From Bradyrhizobium sp. CCGB12 (lineage in GTDB: Bacteria; Pseudomonadota; Alphaproteobacteria; Rhizobiales; Xanthobacteraceae): a DNA stretch of 64,000 bases. Both the position numbers and the translations under genes were made by a program. This document shows positions 52,512-63,127 of the stretch, in pieces. The notes beneath the pieces were generated by a model, which saw nothing but the letters and a program-made list of their open reading frames with translations, had not been told where the DNA came from and searched no databases. Positions within the stretch are counted from its first letter, which is position 1; each line of letters starts with the position of its first letter. The stretch is taken from positions 3,968,001-4,032,000 of the forward strand of contig NZ_JANADO010000001.1 of NCBI RefSeq assembly GCF_024199845.1, written 5' to 3'.

Positions 52512-53395
52512 CGCTCCCGCGCCAGTCTGGGATCGAGCAGGTCGCGCAATCCGTCACCAAGGAGATTGAGGCCGAGCACGGCGATCGCGATCGCAGCACC
52601 CGGATAGACCGCGAGCATCGGCGACTGGAATAGCAGCGTCTGCGCATCGTTCAACATGCGGCCCCAGGACGGCTGCGGCGGCTGGGTGCCGAGACCGAGA
52701 TAGGACAGCGCGGCTTCGGCGAGAATGGCGAGCGCGAACTGGATGGTGACCTGCACGATCAGGATCGACAGGATGTTGGGCAGGATGTGCTCGATCGTGA
52801 TGCGGAAGCGCCCCTTCCCAGCGGCGCGCGCGGCCAGCACGAATTCCCGCGCCCAGATCGCGTTGGCTGAACCGCGCGTCAGCCGCGTCAGCGTCGGGAT
52901 CTGGAAGATCCCGATCGCGACGATCGAGGTCACCATGCCCGGCCCCACCACCGCGGCCAGCATGATCGCGGAGAGCACGGCCGGAAAGGCGAAGCTGAAA
53001 TCTGCGAACCGCATGATGATCTCTTCGGTCCAGCCGCGCTTGGCAGATGCGATCAAGCCGAGGCAGACGCCGAAGGTGAGACCGATGCTCACCGCGATGA
53101 TGCCGACCATGATGGTCGAGCGCGCGCCGGCGAGCAGCAGCGAGACGATGTCGCGGCCGAAAGAATCGGTGCCGAGCCAGTGCGCCGAAGACGGCGGCCG
53201 TAGTTTCGAGGCGATGTCGATCTCATAGGGCGACCAGGGCGTCCACACCAGCGACAGCAGCGCGGCGGCGAGCACCAGCAGGCTCAGCGCACCGCCGAGC
53301 ACGAAGCTGCGATGGCGCAGCGCGCGGCGCCAGAACGTCCGGGCCGGCAGCGGCCGCGTCGCGAGCGGCGCGTCAATGGTCATGGGCGCGCTCAC
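52508..53395 (-). CDS. ABC permease, DppC/OppC type
   Basis: Inner-membrane permease of about 295 residues. The long open frame upstream is out-of-phase sequence of the preceding permease. Two starts are possible. GTG 53395 overlaps the upstream stop as GTGA, matching the 4-bp overlaps elsewhere in this operon; ATG 53383 is 12 bp further in. The N-terminal hydrophobic segment is followed by the OppC-type region HWLGTDSFGRDIVSLLLAGA (key part GTDSFGRD). The EAA-like loop is EFVLAARAAGKGRFRITIEH (key part AARAAGKG), and the C-terminus contains LGDGLRDLLDPR. Confidence 0.92.
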   Translation of the reverse strand: MSAPMTIDAPLATRPLPARTFWRRALRHRSFVLGGALSLLVLAAALLSLVWTPWSPYEIDIASKLRPPSSAHWLGTDSFGRDIVSLLLAGARSTIMVGIIAVSIGLTFGVCLGLIASAKRGWTEEIIMRFADFSFAFPAVLSAIMLAAVVGPGMVTSIVAIGIFQIPTLTRLTRGSANAIWAREFVLAARAAGKGRFRITIEHILPNILSILIVQVTIQFALAILAEAALSYLGLGTQPPQPSWGRMLNDAQTLLFQSPMLAVYPGAAIAIAVLGLNLLGDGLRDLLDPRLARER

Positions 53396-54342
53396 AGGTC
53401 GTGGACCTTGATGCGGGGATCGATGAAGGCGTAGAGCACATCGACCACGAAATTGACGATGACGACCATGGCCGCGAGCAGCATCACGCAGTTGCGCACC
53501 ACGATCAGGTCGCGGTTGGCGATCGACTGGAAGATCAGGCGACCGAGGCCCGGCAGGTAGAACACGTTTTCGATCACGATGGTGCCGGCGAGCAGATTGG
53601 CAAATTGCAGCCCCATCACCGTCATCACGGGGATCATGGCGTTGCGCAGCACGTGGCTCCACAGCACCTCGCGCTTGCCGAGTCCCTTTGCCCGCGCGGT
53701 GCGGACGAAGTCCTCGCGCAGCACCTCCAGCACGGCCGAGCGCGTGACCCGCGCGAGGATCGCGGCCTGCACCACCGCGAGCGAGATCGCCGGCAGCAGC
53801 AGCGACTTGATGCCCGGCCAGATACCGTCCTCCCAGCCGGAAAAGCCGCCTGCGGAGAGCCATTGCAGCCGCACCGAGAACAACAGGACCAGAAGGATCG
53901 CGAACCAGAAGTTCGGCAGCGCGATGCCAACTTGCGTCAGCGACATCACGCCGACATCGCCGAGCTTGTTGTGATTGGCGGCGGTGTAGATGCCGGCGGA
54001 GAGCGCCAGCGTCACGGTGATGGTCATAGCCATGATCGCGAGCGGAATGGTCAGCACCAGCCGCTCCGCAATCAGGCTGGCGACCGGCGTGCCGTAGACG
54101 TAGGAGTTGCCGAGATCGCCGGAGAGAAGCCCCTTGATCCATAGCAGATAACGAACCGCCAGCGGCTGGTCGAGCCCGAGCTTGACCGTGAGCGCGCGGA
54201 CCGCGTCCGCCGAGGCATCGGCGCCCATCAGCATCTGCGCGGCATTGCCGGGAAGAGCGTCGAGCACCAGGAAGATGATCAGCGACGCGCCGACCAGCGT
54301 CGCCAGCAAAGTCAACAGACGTCGGAGGACAAAGACGCTCAT
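53392..54342 (-). CDS. ABC permease, DppB/OppB type
   Basis: 316-residue membrane permease starting with a hydrophobic anchor (RRLLTLLATLVGASLIIF). The family loop LREDFVRTARAKGLGKREV (key part RTARAKGLG) is present, and the C-terminus reads YAFIDPRIK. It is the first of five coupled transport genes, 84 bp downstream of an amidase gene on the same strand. Confidence 0.93.
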   Translation of the reverse strand: MSVFVLRRLLTLLATLVGASLIIFLVLDALPGNAAQMLMGADASADAVRALTVKLGLDQPLAVRYLLWIKGLLSGDLGNSYVYGTPVASLIAERLVLTIPLAIMAMTITVTLALSAGIYTAANHNKLGDVGVMSLTQVGIALPNFWFAILLVLLFSVRLQWLSAGGFSGWEDGIWPGIKSLLLPAISLAVVQAAILARVTRSAVLEVLREDFVRTARAKGLGKREVLWSHVLRNAMIPVMTVMGLQFANLLAGTIVIENVFYLPGLGRLIFQSIANRDLIVVRNCVMLLAAMVVIVNFVVDVLYAFIDPRIKVHDL

Positions 54343-54426
54343 GCGTGCTCGGCTTCAGGGCTCACCCGTGGCACGATCAACATGTCTGGACGCCGGAGGC
54401 AAGCTCTTTGCTGCATGCCCATCTCT

Positions 54427-55854
54427 TCAAGCCGGCCAGCGGGACAGAAGGTCGCTTGAAGCCTCGAACAGCGCGCTCACGCGCAGCAATTCGGCGTCGC
54501 CGCGGAAACGGCCGACGAGTTGAAGCCCGATCGGCAGACCGTCGCGGCCGAAGCCACAGGGCAGGCTGACCGCGGGATGTCCGGTCATATTGAACGGCAT
54601 GGTCCAGGGGAACCAATGCGGCCGGACGCTGTCGAAATGCGCCCCGTCGATCTCGATGGTGCCGAACAAATCCTGCTCGATCGGCAGCGCGGTGCGCGTC
54701 AGGGTCGGCATCGCCAGCAGGTGGCCGCGCGCAAGCAAGGATTGCACCCGACGGAACAGCGCGGTGCGCGCGAACATCGCCTCTTGATAGTCGACGCCGC
54801 TGACATTGGTTGCGAGCGCGACTTGCTTGACGAAGGCCTCGCTCAGGACGTCGCGATGCTCGGCGACCAGCTTCGAGAAACGCGAGCGCCAGACGGTGTG
54901 GTTGATGGCACGCCAGATCGGCTCGACATCGTACTCCTCGCCCGAAAATTCCTCGAGTTCGGCACCCAGGCTCGCGAGGCGATCGAGGCTCGCCTTGAAG
55001 TTCGCCGCGACATCGGCAGATACCGGGCGGCCGGGAGGCGACGCGCAGAACAGGATCTTCAGTCCGCGCAAGTCACCGCGCGGCGCGGCGGTGCCGATGA
55101 AATCGGGCACGGGGACGCCGATCGACCAGGGATCGCAGGCATCCTCGCCCGCCATCGCCTGCATCATCAGCGCGGTGTCGGCGACCGTCCGCGTCGTCGG
55201 CGTGACATAGGTCTGGTTGCCGAAGGCATCGAGCGCCTGGCTGTGCGGGATCACGCCGTTGCTCTGCTTCAAGCCCACCACACCGTTGCAGGCAGCGGGA
55301 ATCCGCGTCGAGCCGCCACCGTCGGTCGCGATCGCAAGCGGGGCGATGCCGCTCGCCACCGCCACCGCCGCGCCGCCGCTGGAGCCGCCGGAGGAACGTT
55401 CCGCGCTCCACGCATTGCGGGTGCGGCCGAACAAAGGCGAGTCGGTCAGGCACTTGCTGCCGAATTCCGGCGTCGTGGTCTTGCCGATCAGGATGGCGCC
55501 CTGCGCGCGCAGCCGTGCAACGGCGACGGCATCCTCAACAGGCACATTGTCCTTGTAGGGAACGGCGCCGAAGGTGGTCTTCACGCCTTTTGTGTTGACG
55601 ATGTCCTTGACGGTGACGGGGATGCCGTGCAGCAGGCCAAGCGGCTCGCCGGCCATCACCTTGCGCTCGGCTTCGCGCGCCGCTGCGATCGCCTCATCAC
55701 CGCACAACGTAATGAAGCAATTCAATTCGGGCTGGAGCGCCTCGGCGCGCGCGAGCACCGCACGGACGATCTCCACGGGTGAAATCCGCTTTCCGGCGAT
55801 GAGGCCGCGCAGTTCGGTTGCGGACAACAGACAGGGATCGCCGTTCATCGTCAA
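54427..55854 (-). CDS. Amidase (amidase-signature family), upstream of ABC operon
   Basis: 475-residue amidohydrolase of normal length. Catalytic Lys83 is in VTVKDIVNTKG, the GGSSGG motif is at 156-161, and the nucleophile Ser182 is in TDGGGSTRIPAA. It is a distinct relative of the amidase at the other end of the cluster, so the transport genes sit between two different amidases. It is the first gene of the operon and is divergent from a LysR gene. Confidence 0.93.
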   Translation of the reverse strand: MTMNGDPCLLSATELRGLIAGKRISPVEIVRAVLARAEALQPELNCFITLCGDEAIAAAREAERKVMAGEPLGLLHGIPVTVKDIVNTKGVKTTFGAVPYKDNVPVEDAVAVARLRAQGAILIGKTTTPEFGSKCLTDSPLFGRTRNAWSAERSSGGSSGGAAVAVASGIAPLAIATDGGGSTRIPAACNGVVGLKQSNGVIPHSQALDAFGNQTYVTPTTRTVADTALMMQAMAGEDACDPWSIGVPVPDFIGTAAPRGDLRGLKILFCASPPGRPVSADVAANFKASLDRLASLGAELEEFSGEEYDVEPIWRAINHTVWRSRFSKLVAEHRDVLSEAFVKQVALATNVSGVDYQEAMFARTALFRRVQSLLARGHLLAMPTLTRTALPIEQDLFGTIEIDGAHFDSVRPHWFPWTMPFNMTGHPAVSLPCGFGRDGLPIGLQLVGRFRGDAELLRVSALFEASSDLLSRWPA

Positions 55855-55976
55855 ATCACGCTCCGGGGGCGGGCCGCCATTGGCCCAAGCATTGACAAGG
55901 CATTGACAGCGAGAATGACAGTTTTGTTAACTCGCCGTCCAATACGATTTTGATGGCCAAGCCATACGTTTTCGGT
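55855..55976. promoter_or_regulatory. Divergent amidase/LysR control region with tandem GCATTGACA
   Basis: The 9-mer GCATTGACA occurs at 55889-55897 and again at 55900-55908, one helical turn (11 bp) apart, with a weaker AATGACA copy at 55914-55920. The second copy also contains a consensus-like -35 TTGACA (55903-55908) with TGTTAA (55925-55930) 16 bp downstream as a weak -10, pointing towards the LysR gene. The repeats could be the binding site of that regulator overlapping its own promoter. Confidence 0.5.
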
Positions 55977-56870
55977 ATGCCAATGGATCTTCGCCGGCTC
56001 CGCTATTTCGTCGCCGTCGCCGAGGCGCGCAGCATCGGCAAGGCCGCCGAGCGGCTCCGCATGGCACAGCCGCCGCTCTCGGTCCAGATCCGCAAGCTCG
56101 AGGCCGAGATCGGCGCGCCGCTGTTCCGCCGCGGCACCCGCGGCATGGACCTGACCGAGGCGGGCCAGGCGCTGCTGGCGCGCGCCAGCGAAGCGCTCGC
56201 CCTTGCGGTCGACGGCGCCGAAGCCGCGCGCGCGGTTGCTTCGGGGCGGCGCGGGCGGCTGTCGGTCGGCTACATGTTCGTGCTGGCGAATGCGATGCTG
56301 CCGCGGCTCATCCCCGAGTTGCGCCGCTCGGTTCCCGGTGTTGACCTCGAATTCGCCGAGCTCAGCGCCTCGACGCGCGAAGCGCGGGTGCTCGACCGCA
56401 GTGTTACGGTCGCGCTGTGCATGCCGGCCATCAACCATCCCGAAATCCAGGTGGCGCGGATCGGGGCGCAGCCCTTCATGCTGGCCATGCCGATCCGCTC
56501 GCCACTCGCCCGCCTGAGCTCCGTGCCGATGGCCCGGCTGCAGGGCCGTCCGCTGATCGCGCTCCCACATCCGGACCATGGGCCCGCCTCCTCCGCTGTC
56601 GTTCCCTTGTTGCGTCGGCACCAAGTGGTTATGCCTATCGCGAGCCGGGTGGAGACGGTGCATTCGGCGATGAGCCTGGTTCTGGCAGGCGAAGGTCTCG
56701 CCATCCTGCCGGCCTGCGCGCAGCTCGGCGCGCCACGCGGCATCGTGTTCAGGCCGCTGCGCGATGTCACCGACACCATCGACATCGCAGTCTGTTGGCG
56801 GCGGGATTCCCAGAGTCCGTTGATCGGAGCCTTCCTCAAATGCGCCGAAAAGGCCGTCGCGCGGATGTGA
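55977..56870 (+). CDS. LysR-family regulator divergent from amidase-ABC operon
   Basis: About 297 residues from ATG 55977; ATG 55983 or starts at 55950/55953 are also possible, since none has a strong ribosome binding site. The N-terminal helix-turn-helix reads MDLRRLRYFVAVAEARSIG, then QPPLSVQIRKLEAEIG and LFRRGTRG. An effector-binding domain fills the rest. Divergent placement suggests control of the amidase/transport genes. It ends 7 bp before the converging sugar kinase gene. Confidence 0.92.
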   Translation: MPMDLRRLRYFVAVAEARSIGKAAERLRMAQPPLSVQIRKLEAEIGAPLFRRGTRGMDLTEAGQALLARASEALALAVDGAEAARAVASGRRGRLSVGYMFVLANAMLPRLIPELRRSVPGVDLEFAELSASTREARVLDRSVTVALCMPAINHPEIQVARIGAQPFMLAMPIRSPLARLSSVPMARLQGRPLIALPHPDHGPASSAVVPLLRRHQVVMPIASRVETVHSAMSLVLAGEGLAILPACAQLGAPRGIVFRPLRDVTDTIDIAVCWRRDSQSPLIGAFLKCAEKAVARM

Positions 56871-56877
56871 GAGGTCG

Positions 56878-57822
56878 CTACAAGCTCCAATTCATCTCGT
56901 GGCTCCAGGGCGGATCGGCGCCCGGGCGGGTGCAGGTGAGTGCGGCGCAATTGGCGGCGAAGGACAGCGTGCGGCGGAGCTCGTCGGCACTGATGTCCTT
57001 CAATGTTTGCCGGGCAATGCGACCCTGCTTGTGCAGAGCGAACAACAGCGCAGCCTGAAAGCTGTCGCCGGCGCCGATCGTGTCGGCGACCTCGACCTTG
57101 GGCGCGGCGACCTCGATCTGCCCTGCTTCCGCGTGCCAGGCAACCGCGCCATCGTTGCCGCGGGTGATGACGACGAGGCTGGTGTCGCCGCGGAGCAGCG
57201 CGGTCGCCCGCTGCCGATATGGTTCGTCGCCGAAGAGATAGGCAAAATCGACGTCGGACATCTTGATGAGATCGGCGCTCGCGGCAAACGCGGCCATGCG
57301 CGCAAGGTAGGCCGGCTTGTCCTTGACCAAATTGGGCCGGCAGTTCGGATCGAACGAGATCGTCGACGACGTCCGCGCGTCCGCGATCAGCGCCGTCGTT
57401 TCCGTCGCGCCCCGGTCGTTAACCAGCGTCGTCGAGCCGACATGCAACGCTTCGACCGCGTCGAACGGGATTGCCCCACGCCGATAGATCCACTCCCGCG
57501 TCGCAGTCTCGGCATCGTAGAAGGCATAATGCGACTCACCCGCGACGATGCGGACGAAGGCGAGCGTGGTCTGGCGATCGCTGCGGGTAGCCAGACTGAG
57601 GTCGACATTGGAGTTCGCGGCGTGATCAGCGATCATCCGCCCGAACAGGTCGGTCGAGATGCCGCCAACAAAACCGGTCGGCGCGCCCAGCCGTGCCATG
57701 CCGATCGCGACGTTGAGACAGGAGCCACCGACCGCCGGCATCACGGCCTCGCGCCCGTCGGCGTTTCGCGTCGGCACGAAATCGATCAGCGCATCGCCGC
57801 AGGCAATCAGCATCCGCTTCAA
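56878..57822 (-). CDS. PfkB-family carbohydrate kinase (fructokinase-like)
   Basis: 314-residue ribokinase-superfamily kinase. The N-terminal GGSCLNVAIGMARLG (32-46) matches the first PfkB signature. The second, DTIGAGDSFQAALL (247-260), contains catalytic Asp253 and the anion hole. It is the last gene of the polyol operon and overlaps the FGGY kinase gene by 4 bp. It probably phosphorylates a ketose such as fructose produced by the dehydrogenase in the same operon. Confidence 0.92.
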   Translation of the reverse strand: MKRMLIACGDALIDFVPTRNADGREAVMPAVGGSCLNVAIGMARLGAPTGFVGGISTDLFGRMIADHAANSNVDLSLATRSDRQTTLAFVRIVAGESHYAFYDAETATREWIYRRGAIPFDAVEALHVGSTTLVNDRGATETTALIADARTSSTISFDPNCRPNLVKDKPAYLARMAAFAASADLIKMSDVDFAYLFGDEPYRQRATALLRGDTSLVVITRGNDGAVAWHAEAGQIEVAAPKVEVADTIGAGDSFQAALLFALHKQGRIARQTLKDISADELRRTLSFAANCAALTCTRPGADPPWSHEMNWSL

Positions 57823-59465
57823 CCTCTCGCGATATCGCGCATCGCCGCGCGGCTGCCGCGATCAACCTCGCGCAGCAGCTTGTAGACCTCGCGCTTGCGG
57901 GCGTGAAAGGCGGCCATGTCAGGCGCGGTTGGCTCGCTCTTCCGTCCCAGCGCCGACATCTTTGCCATGGTCTCGCCGATCGAAGCGTAGGCGCCACCGG
58001 CCACCGCGCCCAGCATCGCGGCACCTAGCAGCACCGGCTCCTTCGTCTGCGGCAGCGCGACCGTGAGGCCGGTCGTGTCAGCCATGATCTGCCGCACCAG
58101 CGGGCTGCGGCTGGCGCCGCCGCCCATGATCATGATGTTGGAGCGAACGCCATGCGCAGCAAAGGCCTCGATCACCTCGGCAAGCCCATAGGCGAGCCCG
58201 CAGAGGCCGGCGACGAACAGCCGCTCCATCGAACCGACGTCGGTGTCGAGATCGAGGCCCGCGATCACCGCGCGCGTGTCAGGATCGGCGTAGGGCGAGC
58301 GGTTGCCGATGAATTCAGGCAGGACATGGACGTCACGGGCGAGCAGCGCCGCCTTGCTGACGCTGCCTGCGCGCGCGATGATGCGGCCTTCGACGAAGTC
58401 GATGAGGTCGAGGCCCTCGCCGCGTGCCGCTGCGCTCGCCTCGGCGTGCCCCGGATGCGACTTGAGGAGATGGTCGATCGCGGCACCTGCCGCCGACTGG
58501 CCGCCCTCGTTGAGCCAGAAGTCCGGCACCATGCCGGAATAATAAGGGCCCCACACGCCCGGCACGAAGCATGGCTCCTTCGTCGTCGCCATAATGCAGG
58601 CCGACGTTCCCATGATGTAGGCGAGGCGTTCGCAGACATCGGCCGCGCCACCCGATCCGTCGCGGCCGCCGATTGCCCCGATGCCGCCGGCATGCGCGTC
58701 GATCAGGGCGGCACCGACCGGCGTGCCCGGCGACAGGCCGAGCTCGGCCGCGGCAGTGGGGATGAGACCTGCGCCGAGCCGCGTGCCGGGGGCGACGATC
58801 TCGGTGCCGATCCGGGCATACGTTTCGCTGACGAAATCCGACAGCCCGATGCGCTTGAAGAACGGTGCGCTCCAGCCGCCGCCATCATGGGCAAGATAAT
58901 TCCATTTGCAGGTGACCGTGCAAGTCGAGCGCTGCAGCGAGCCGGTCGCACGCCAGGTCAGATAATCCGCCAAATCGAAGAAGTGACCGGCGGCGTCGAA
59001 ACTGGCGCGAAGGTGCCGCTTCAGCCACAGCAGCTTCGGCATTTCCATCTCGGGCGAGATCGAGCCACCGACATAGCGCAGCACGGCATCCTCGGTCTCG
59101 TTGATCAGCCGCGCCTCGGCCGTGGCACGATGGTCCATCCAGACGATGACGTTGCGCTGCGGATCGCCGGAGGCGCTGACGGTGACGGGATCACCGGCTT
59201 GGTCGAGCACCACCAGGGAACAGGTGGCGTCGAAGCCGATACCGCCGACGCCATCGGGTGTGATGCCCGCTTCCGTCATCGCCGCGCGGACCGATGTCGC
59301 GCAGGCCTCCCAGATGTCCTGGGAAGACTGCTCGACGATATCGCCGGCCTCGTGCCAGATGCGGATCGGATGCCGCGCCATCGCGAGCAGCGTGCCGGCC
59401 TCGTCAAACACCCCTGCCCGCGTGCTCGTGGTCCCTACGTCGACGCCGATATAGGCTCGCGGCAT
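57819..59465 (-). CDS. FGGY-family carbohydrate kinase (ribulokinase-like)
   Basis: 548 residues from ATG 59465, which has GGGAG upstream and opens on MPRAYIGVDVGTTSTRAG; the upstream in-frame extension is not family-like. The ATPase-fold phosphate 1 motif DVGTTSTR is at 8-15. A substrate region includes WMDHRATAEA, and the C-terminal adenosine motif is IMGGGASRSPLVRQIMAD (key part GGGASRSP). The sequence style is closest to D-ribulose/L-ribulose kinases of the FGGY family. It overlaps the downstream kinase gene and follows the dehydrogenase gene. Confidence 0.92.
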   Translation of the reverse strand: MPRAYIGVDVGTTSTRAGVFDEAGTLLAMARHPIRIWHEAGDIVEQSSQDIWEACATSVRAAMTEAGITPDGVGGIGFDATCSLVVLDQAGDPVTVSASGDPQRNVIVWMDHRATAEARLINETEDAVLRYVGGSISPEMEMPKLLWLKRHLRASFDAAGHFFDLADYLTWRATGSLQRSTCTVTCKWNYLAHDGGGWSAPFFKRIGLSDFVSETYARIGTEIVAPGTRLGAGLIPTAAAELGLSPGTPVGAALIDAHAGGIGAIGGRDGSGGAADVCERLAYIMGTSACIMATTKEPCFVPGVWGPYYSGMVPDFWLNEGGQSAAGAAIDHLLKSHPGHAEASAAARGEGLDLIDFVEGRIIARAGSVSKAALLARDVHVLPEFIGNRSPYADPDTRAVIAGLDLDTDVGSMERLFVAGLCGLAYGLAEVIEAFAAHGVRSNIMIMGGGASRSPLVRQIMADTTGLTVALPQTKEPVLLGAAMLGAVAGGAYASIGETMAKMSALGRKSEPTAPDMAAFHARKREVYKLLREVDRGSRAAMRDIARG

Positions 59466-59502
59466 TGTCGCTCCCGGTCGCTTCGCCAGCTCTGACGCAA
59501 GT

Positions 59503-60276
59503 CTACCAGCAAGTGTAGCCGCCATCCACCAGCACGATGCTGCCGGTCATCAGGCTCGCGGCCTCGGACGAGAGGAACAGCACGACGGAGGCGATCTCCT
59601 CGACCTGCCCCATCCGCGCCATCGGGGTTCCACCGATCCAGGCGTCGTACATCTTCGGATTGCTCTTCACGAAGGCGTTGAGCGGCGTCTCGATATAGGT
59701 CGGCGCCACCGCGTTGACGCGGATGCCGCGCGCGCCCCATTCGGCGGCGAGCGACTTGGTCAGGTGATGCACGCCGGCCTTGGAAGCGTTGTAGAAGCAC
59801 TGTTCCTGCGGCTTGTTGACGATGAAGCCCGACATCGAGCCGACATTGACGATGGCACCGCTTCCAGCCTTCAGCATGTGCTTGCCGAACTCGCGGCAGC
59901 ACCAGAAGGTGCCATTGAGGTTGACGTCGATGACGTTAAGCCAGTGCTCGTCGGTGACGGTCTCGGCCGGGGTCTCGCTGCGGGCGATGCCGGCATTGTT
60001 GACCAGGATATCGACCTTGCCGTGGCGGGCAACGAGGTCACCCGCGACTTCCGCCACACGCTTGGTATCGGTGACGTCCATGATCGCAGTCTCGATGTCG
60101 TAGCCCTTGGCTTTCAGGTCGGCTTTCGCGCTGTCGGCGATCTTGCTGTCGCGATCGCCGATGACGACCCTGGCGCCGGCCTCAGCCAGCGCGTCGGCGC
60201 AGGCGAGGCCAATGCCCTGCCCGCCGCCGGTGATGAACGCGGTCTTGCCGCTCAGCTTGAATCTGTCCAGGTACAT
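59503..60276 (-). CDS. Short-chain dehydrogenase (polyol dehydrogenase-like)
   Basis: 257-residue classical SDR. The nucleotide motif is GGGQGIG (17-23), with Asp41 at the end of the second strand suggesting NAD preference. NNAGIA (93-98) and catalytic Ser147, Tyr162 and Lys166 (YNASK) are present. Context with a polyol-type ABC transporter and two sugar kinases suggests oxidation of a sugar alcohol (sorbitol, mannitol or arabinitol type) to a ketose. The exact substrate is inference. Confidence 0.92.
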   Translation of the reverse strand: MYLDRFKLSGKTAFITGGGQGIGLACADALAEAGARVVIGDRDSKIADSAKADLKAKGYDIETAIMDVTDTKRVAEVAGDLVARHGKVDILVNNAGIARSETPAETVTDEHWLNVIDVNLNGTFWCCREFGKHMLKAGSGAIVNVGSMSGFIVNKPQEQCFYNASKAGVHHLTKSLAAEWGARGIRVNAVAPTYIETPLNAFVKSNPKMYDAWIGGTPMARMGQVEEIASVVLFLSSEAASLMTGSIVLVDGGYTCW

Positions 60277-60307
60277 GGTGGTCTTTCCGTCTTCTTGCCG
60301 TTACTTG

Positions 60308-61315
<1,008 letters not shown>

Positions 61316-61330
61316 GATCCGGCAGCCCCT

Positions 61331-62161
61331 CTACTTCACCGCGCCGAAGGTGAGCCCGCGCACGAGCTGCTTCTGGCTGAACCAACCGAGGACGAGAATG
61401 GGCGCGATCGCCAGCGTCGAGGCCGCCGACAGCTTTGCCCAGAACAGCCCTTCCGGGCTGGAATAGGAGGCGATGAATGTGGTGAGCGGCGCGGCATTCG
61501 AGGTCGACAGATTGAGCGTCCAGAACGCCTCGTTCCAGGCCAGGATCAGGTTGAGGAGCAAGGTCGATGCGAGCCCCGGGATCGCCATCGGCGTCAGAAC
61601 GTAGACGAGCTCGCGGCCGATGGTGGCGCCGTCCATGCGCGCGGCTTCCAGGATGTCGCGCGGGATCTCCTTGAAATAGGTGAACAGCATCCAGATCACG
61701 ATCGGCAAATTTCCGAGGCACAGGATGAAGACGAGGCCGATGCGGGAGTCCAGCAGCCCGAAAGTCTTGTAGATCAGGTAGATCGGCACCAGCACGCCGA
61801 CCGGCGGCATCATCTTGGTCGAGAGCATCCAGAGCAGGATGTCCTTGGTGCGCTTGGTCGGCGAGAACGCCATCGACCAGGCCGCGGGAATCGCGATCAG
61901 GAGCGCGATCAACGTCGAGCCGCCGGCGATGATGATCGAGTTCATCGCGTGGTGCAGATAGTCGCTGCGCTCCTGGACGGTCGCGTAGTTTTCCGTGGTC
62001 CAGTGGAAGAACAGGAAGGACGGCGGTATCGCGAACGCCTCGAGCTCGGTCTTGAAGCTCGCCAGCATCATCCACAGGATCGGGAAGAAGATCAGGAAGC
62101 CGAAGAACCACGCCCCGATCGTCGAGACCACCACCCGCTGTGTCGTTGACTTGCGCGCCAT
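61331..62161 (-). CDS. Sugar/polyol ABC permease (MalG/SmoG type)
   Basis: 276-residue inner-membrane permease with about six hydrophobic segments. The EAA motif is EIPRDILEAARMDGATIGRE (key part EAARMDGA), and the protein ends VRGLTFGAVK, typical of MalG-like components. It is encoded 4 bp after the partner permease gene. Confidence 0.93.
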   Translation of the reverse strand: MARKSTTQRVVVSTIGAWFFGFLIFFPILWMMLASFKTELEAFAIPPSFLFFHWTTENYATVQERSDYLHHAMNSIIIAGGSTLIALLIAIPAAWSMAFSPTKRTKDILLWMLSTKMMPPVGVLVPIYLIYKTFGLLDSRIGLVFILCLGNLPIVIWMLFTYFKEIPRDILEAARMDGATIGRELVYVLTPMAIPGLASTLLLNLILAWNEAFWTLNLSTSNAAPLTTFIASYSSPEGLFWAKLSAASTLAIAPILVLGWFSQKQLVRGLTFGAVK

Positions 62162-62165
62162 GATG

Positions 62166-63038
62166 TCAGGCTTCCAGGTTGCGGCCGACGATGCGGACGA
62201 GGAAGAAGGCGACGACGTTGGCGATCACCACCGCCACGAGGCCGCCCGCCGAGGCGCTGCCGACGTCGAACTGGATCAGCGCCTGCGAGTAGATCAGGAA
62301 GGCGATGTTGGTGGTTTGCAGGCCCGGCCCTCCGCCGGTCGTGACGAAGATCTCGGCGAACACCGTCAGCAGGAAGATGGTCTCGATCAGGATCACCACG
62401 GTAATGGGCCGCGCCAGGTGCGGCAGCGTGATGTAGATAAAGGTCGAGACCGCGCTGGCGCCGTCCATCTCGGCGGCTTCCTTCTGCTCCTCGTCGAGTG
62501 ACTGCAGCGCGGTCAGCAGGATCAGGGTCGCGAACGGCAGCCACTGCCAGGCGACGATCAGGATCACCGAGAACAGCGGCACGTCGTTGAACCAGTCGAC
62601 CGGCGTCAGCCCGACCAGTTTGGCGAGCCAGGCGAACAGGCCCGACACCGGGTGCATCAGCAGGTTCTTCCAGACCAGCGCGCTCACCGTGGGCATCACG
62701 AAGAACGGCGCGATCACCATCAGCCGGACGAAATTGCGTCCGATCACGGGCTGGTCCATCAGCAGCGCCAGCGGAATGCCGAGCAGGATCGTCAGCGCCA
62801 GCACGGAGCCGACCAGCACCAGGGTGTTCCGTAGCGAGGCAAGGAAGGCAGGATCCGTGAGGAAGTAACGGAAATTTTCCAGGCCGACGAAGGATTCCGA
62901 GCCGGGATCGAGCAGGCTGTAATGCAGGGTCGAAAAATAGATCGTCAGCGCGAGCGGGACGATCATCCAGATGAAGAGCAGCCCGACCGCCGGCGTCAGA
63001 AGCGAGCGCGCAAGAAACTGCGTCTGCCGGGTTGCCAT
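62166..63038 (-). CDS. Sugar/polyol ABC permease (MalF/SmoF type)
   Basis: 290 residues from ATG 63038, which follows GGAGAA and opens on MATRQTQFLARSLLTPA. The upstream in-frame Met at 63077 lacks a site. It has six transmembrane segments and the EAA loop KEAAEMDGASAVSTFIYI (key part EAAEMDGA). It pairs with the MalG-type permease gene downstream. Confidence 0.92.
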   Translation of the reverse strand: MATRQTQFLARSLLTPAVGLLFIWMIVPLALTIYFSTLHYSLLDPGSESFVGLENFRYFLTDPAFLASLRNTLVLVGSVLALTILLGIPLALLMDQPVIGRNFVRLMVIAPFFVMPTVSALVWKNLLMHPVSGLFAWLAKLVGLTPVDWFNDVPLFSVILIVAWQWLPFATLILLTALQSLDEEQKEAAEMDGASAVSTFIYITLPHLARPITVVILIETIFLLTVFAEIFVTTGGGPGLQTTNIAFLIYSQALIQFDVGSASAGGLVAVVIANVVAFFLVRIVGRNLEA

Positions 63039-63127
63039 CAACGCTTCTCCGCTGGCGGGAAGAAGGCGGCCATCCATCCGGGATGGTGGATGGCCGCGAG
63101 TCTGAGCTCAGGAGGAAGAGCTCGGGT

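Noticed and set aside
53396..54142. Upstream extension of the DppC-type permease frame to 54142
   Set aside because: The extra residues are an out-of-phase reading of the DppB-type permease and contain no membrane segments.
54520..55782. 420-residue plus-strand frame antisense to the amidase
   Set aside because: The amidase on the opposite strand has all catalytic residues; this frame is Arg-rich with no recognisable domain.
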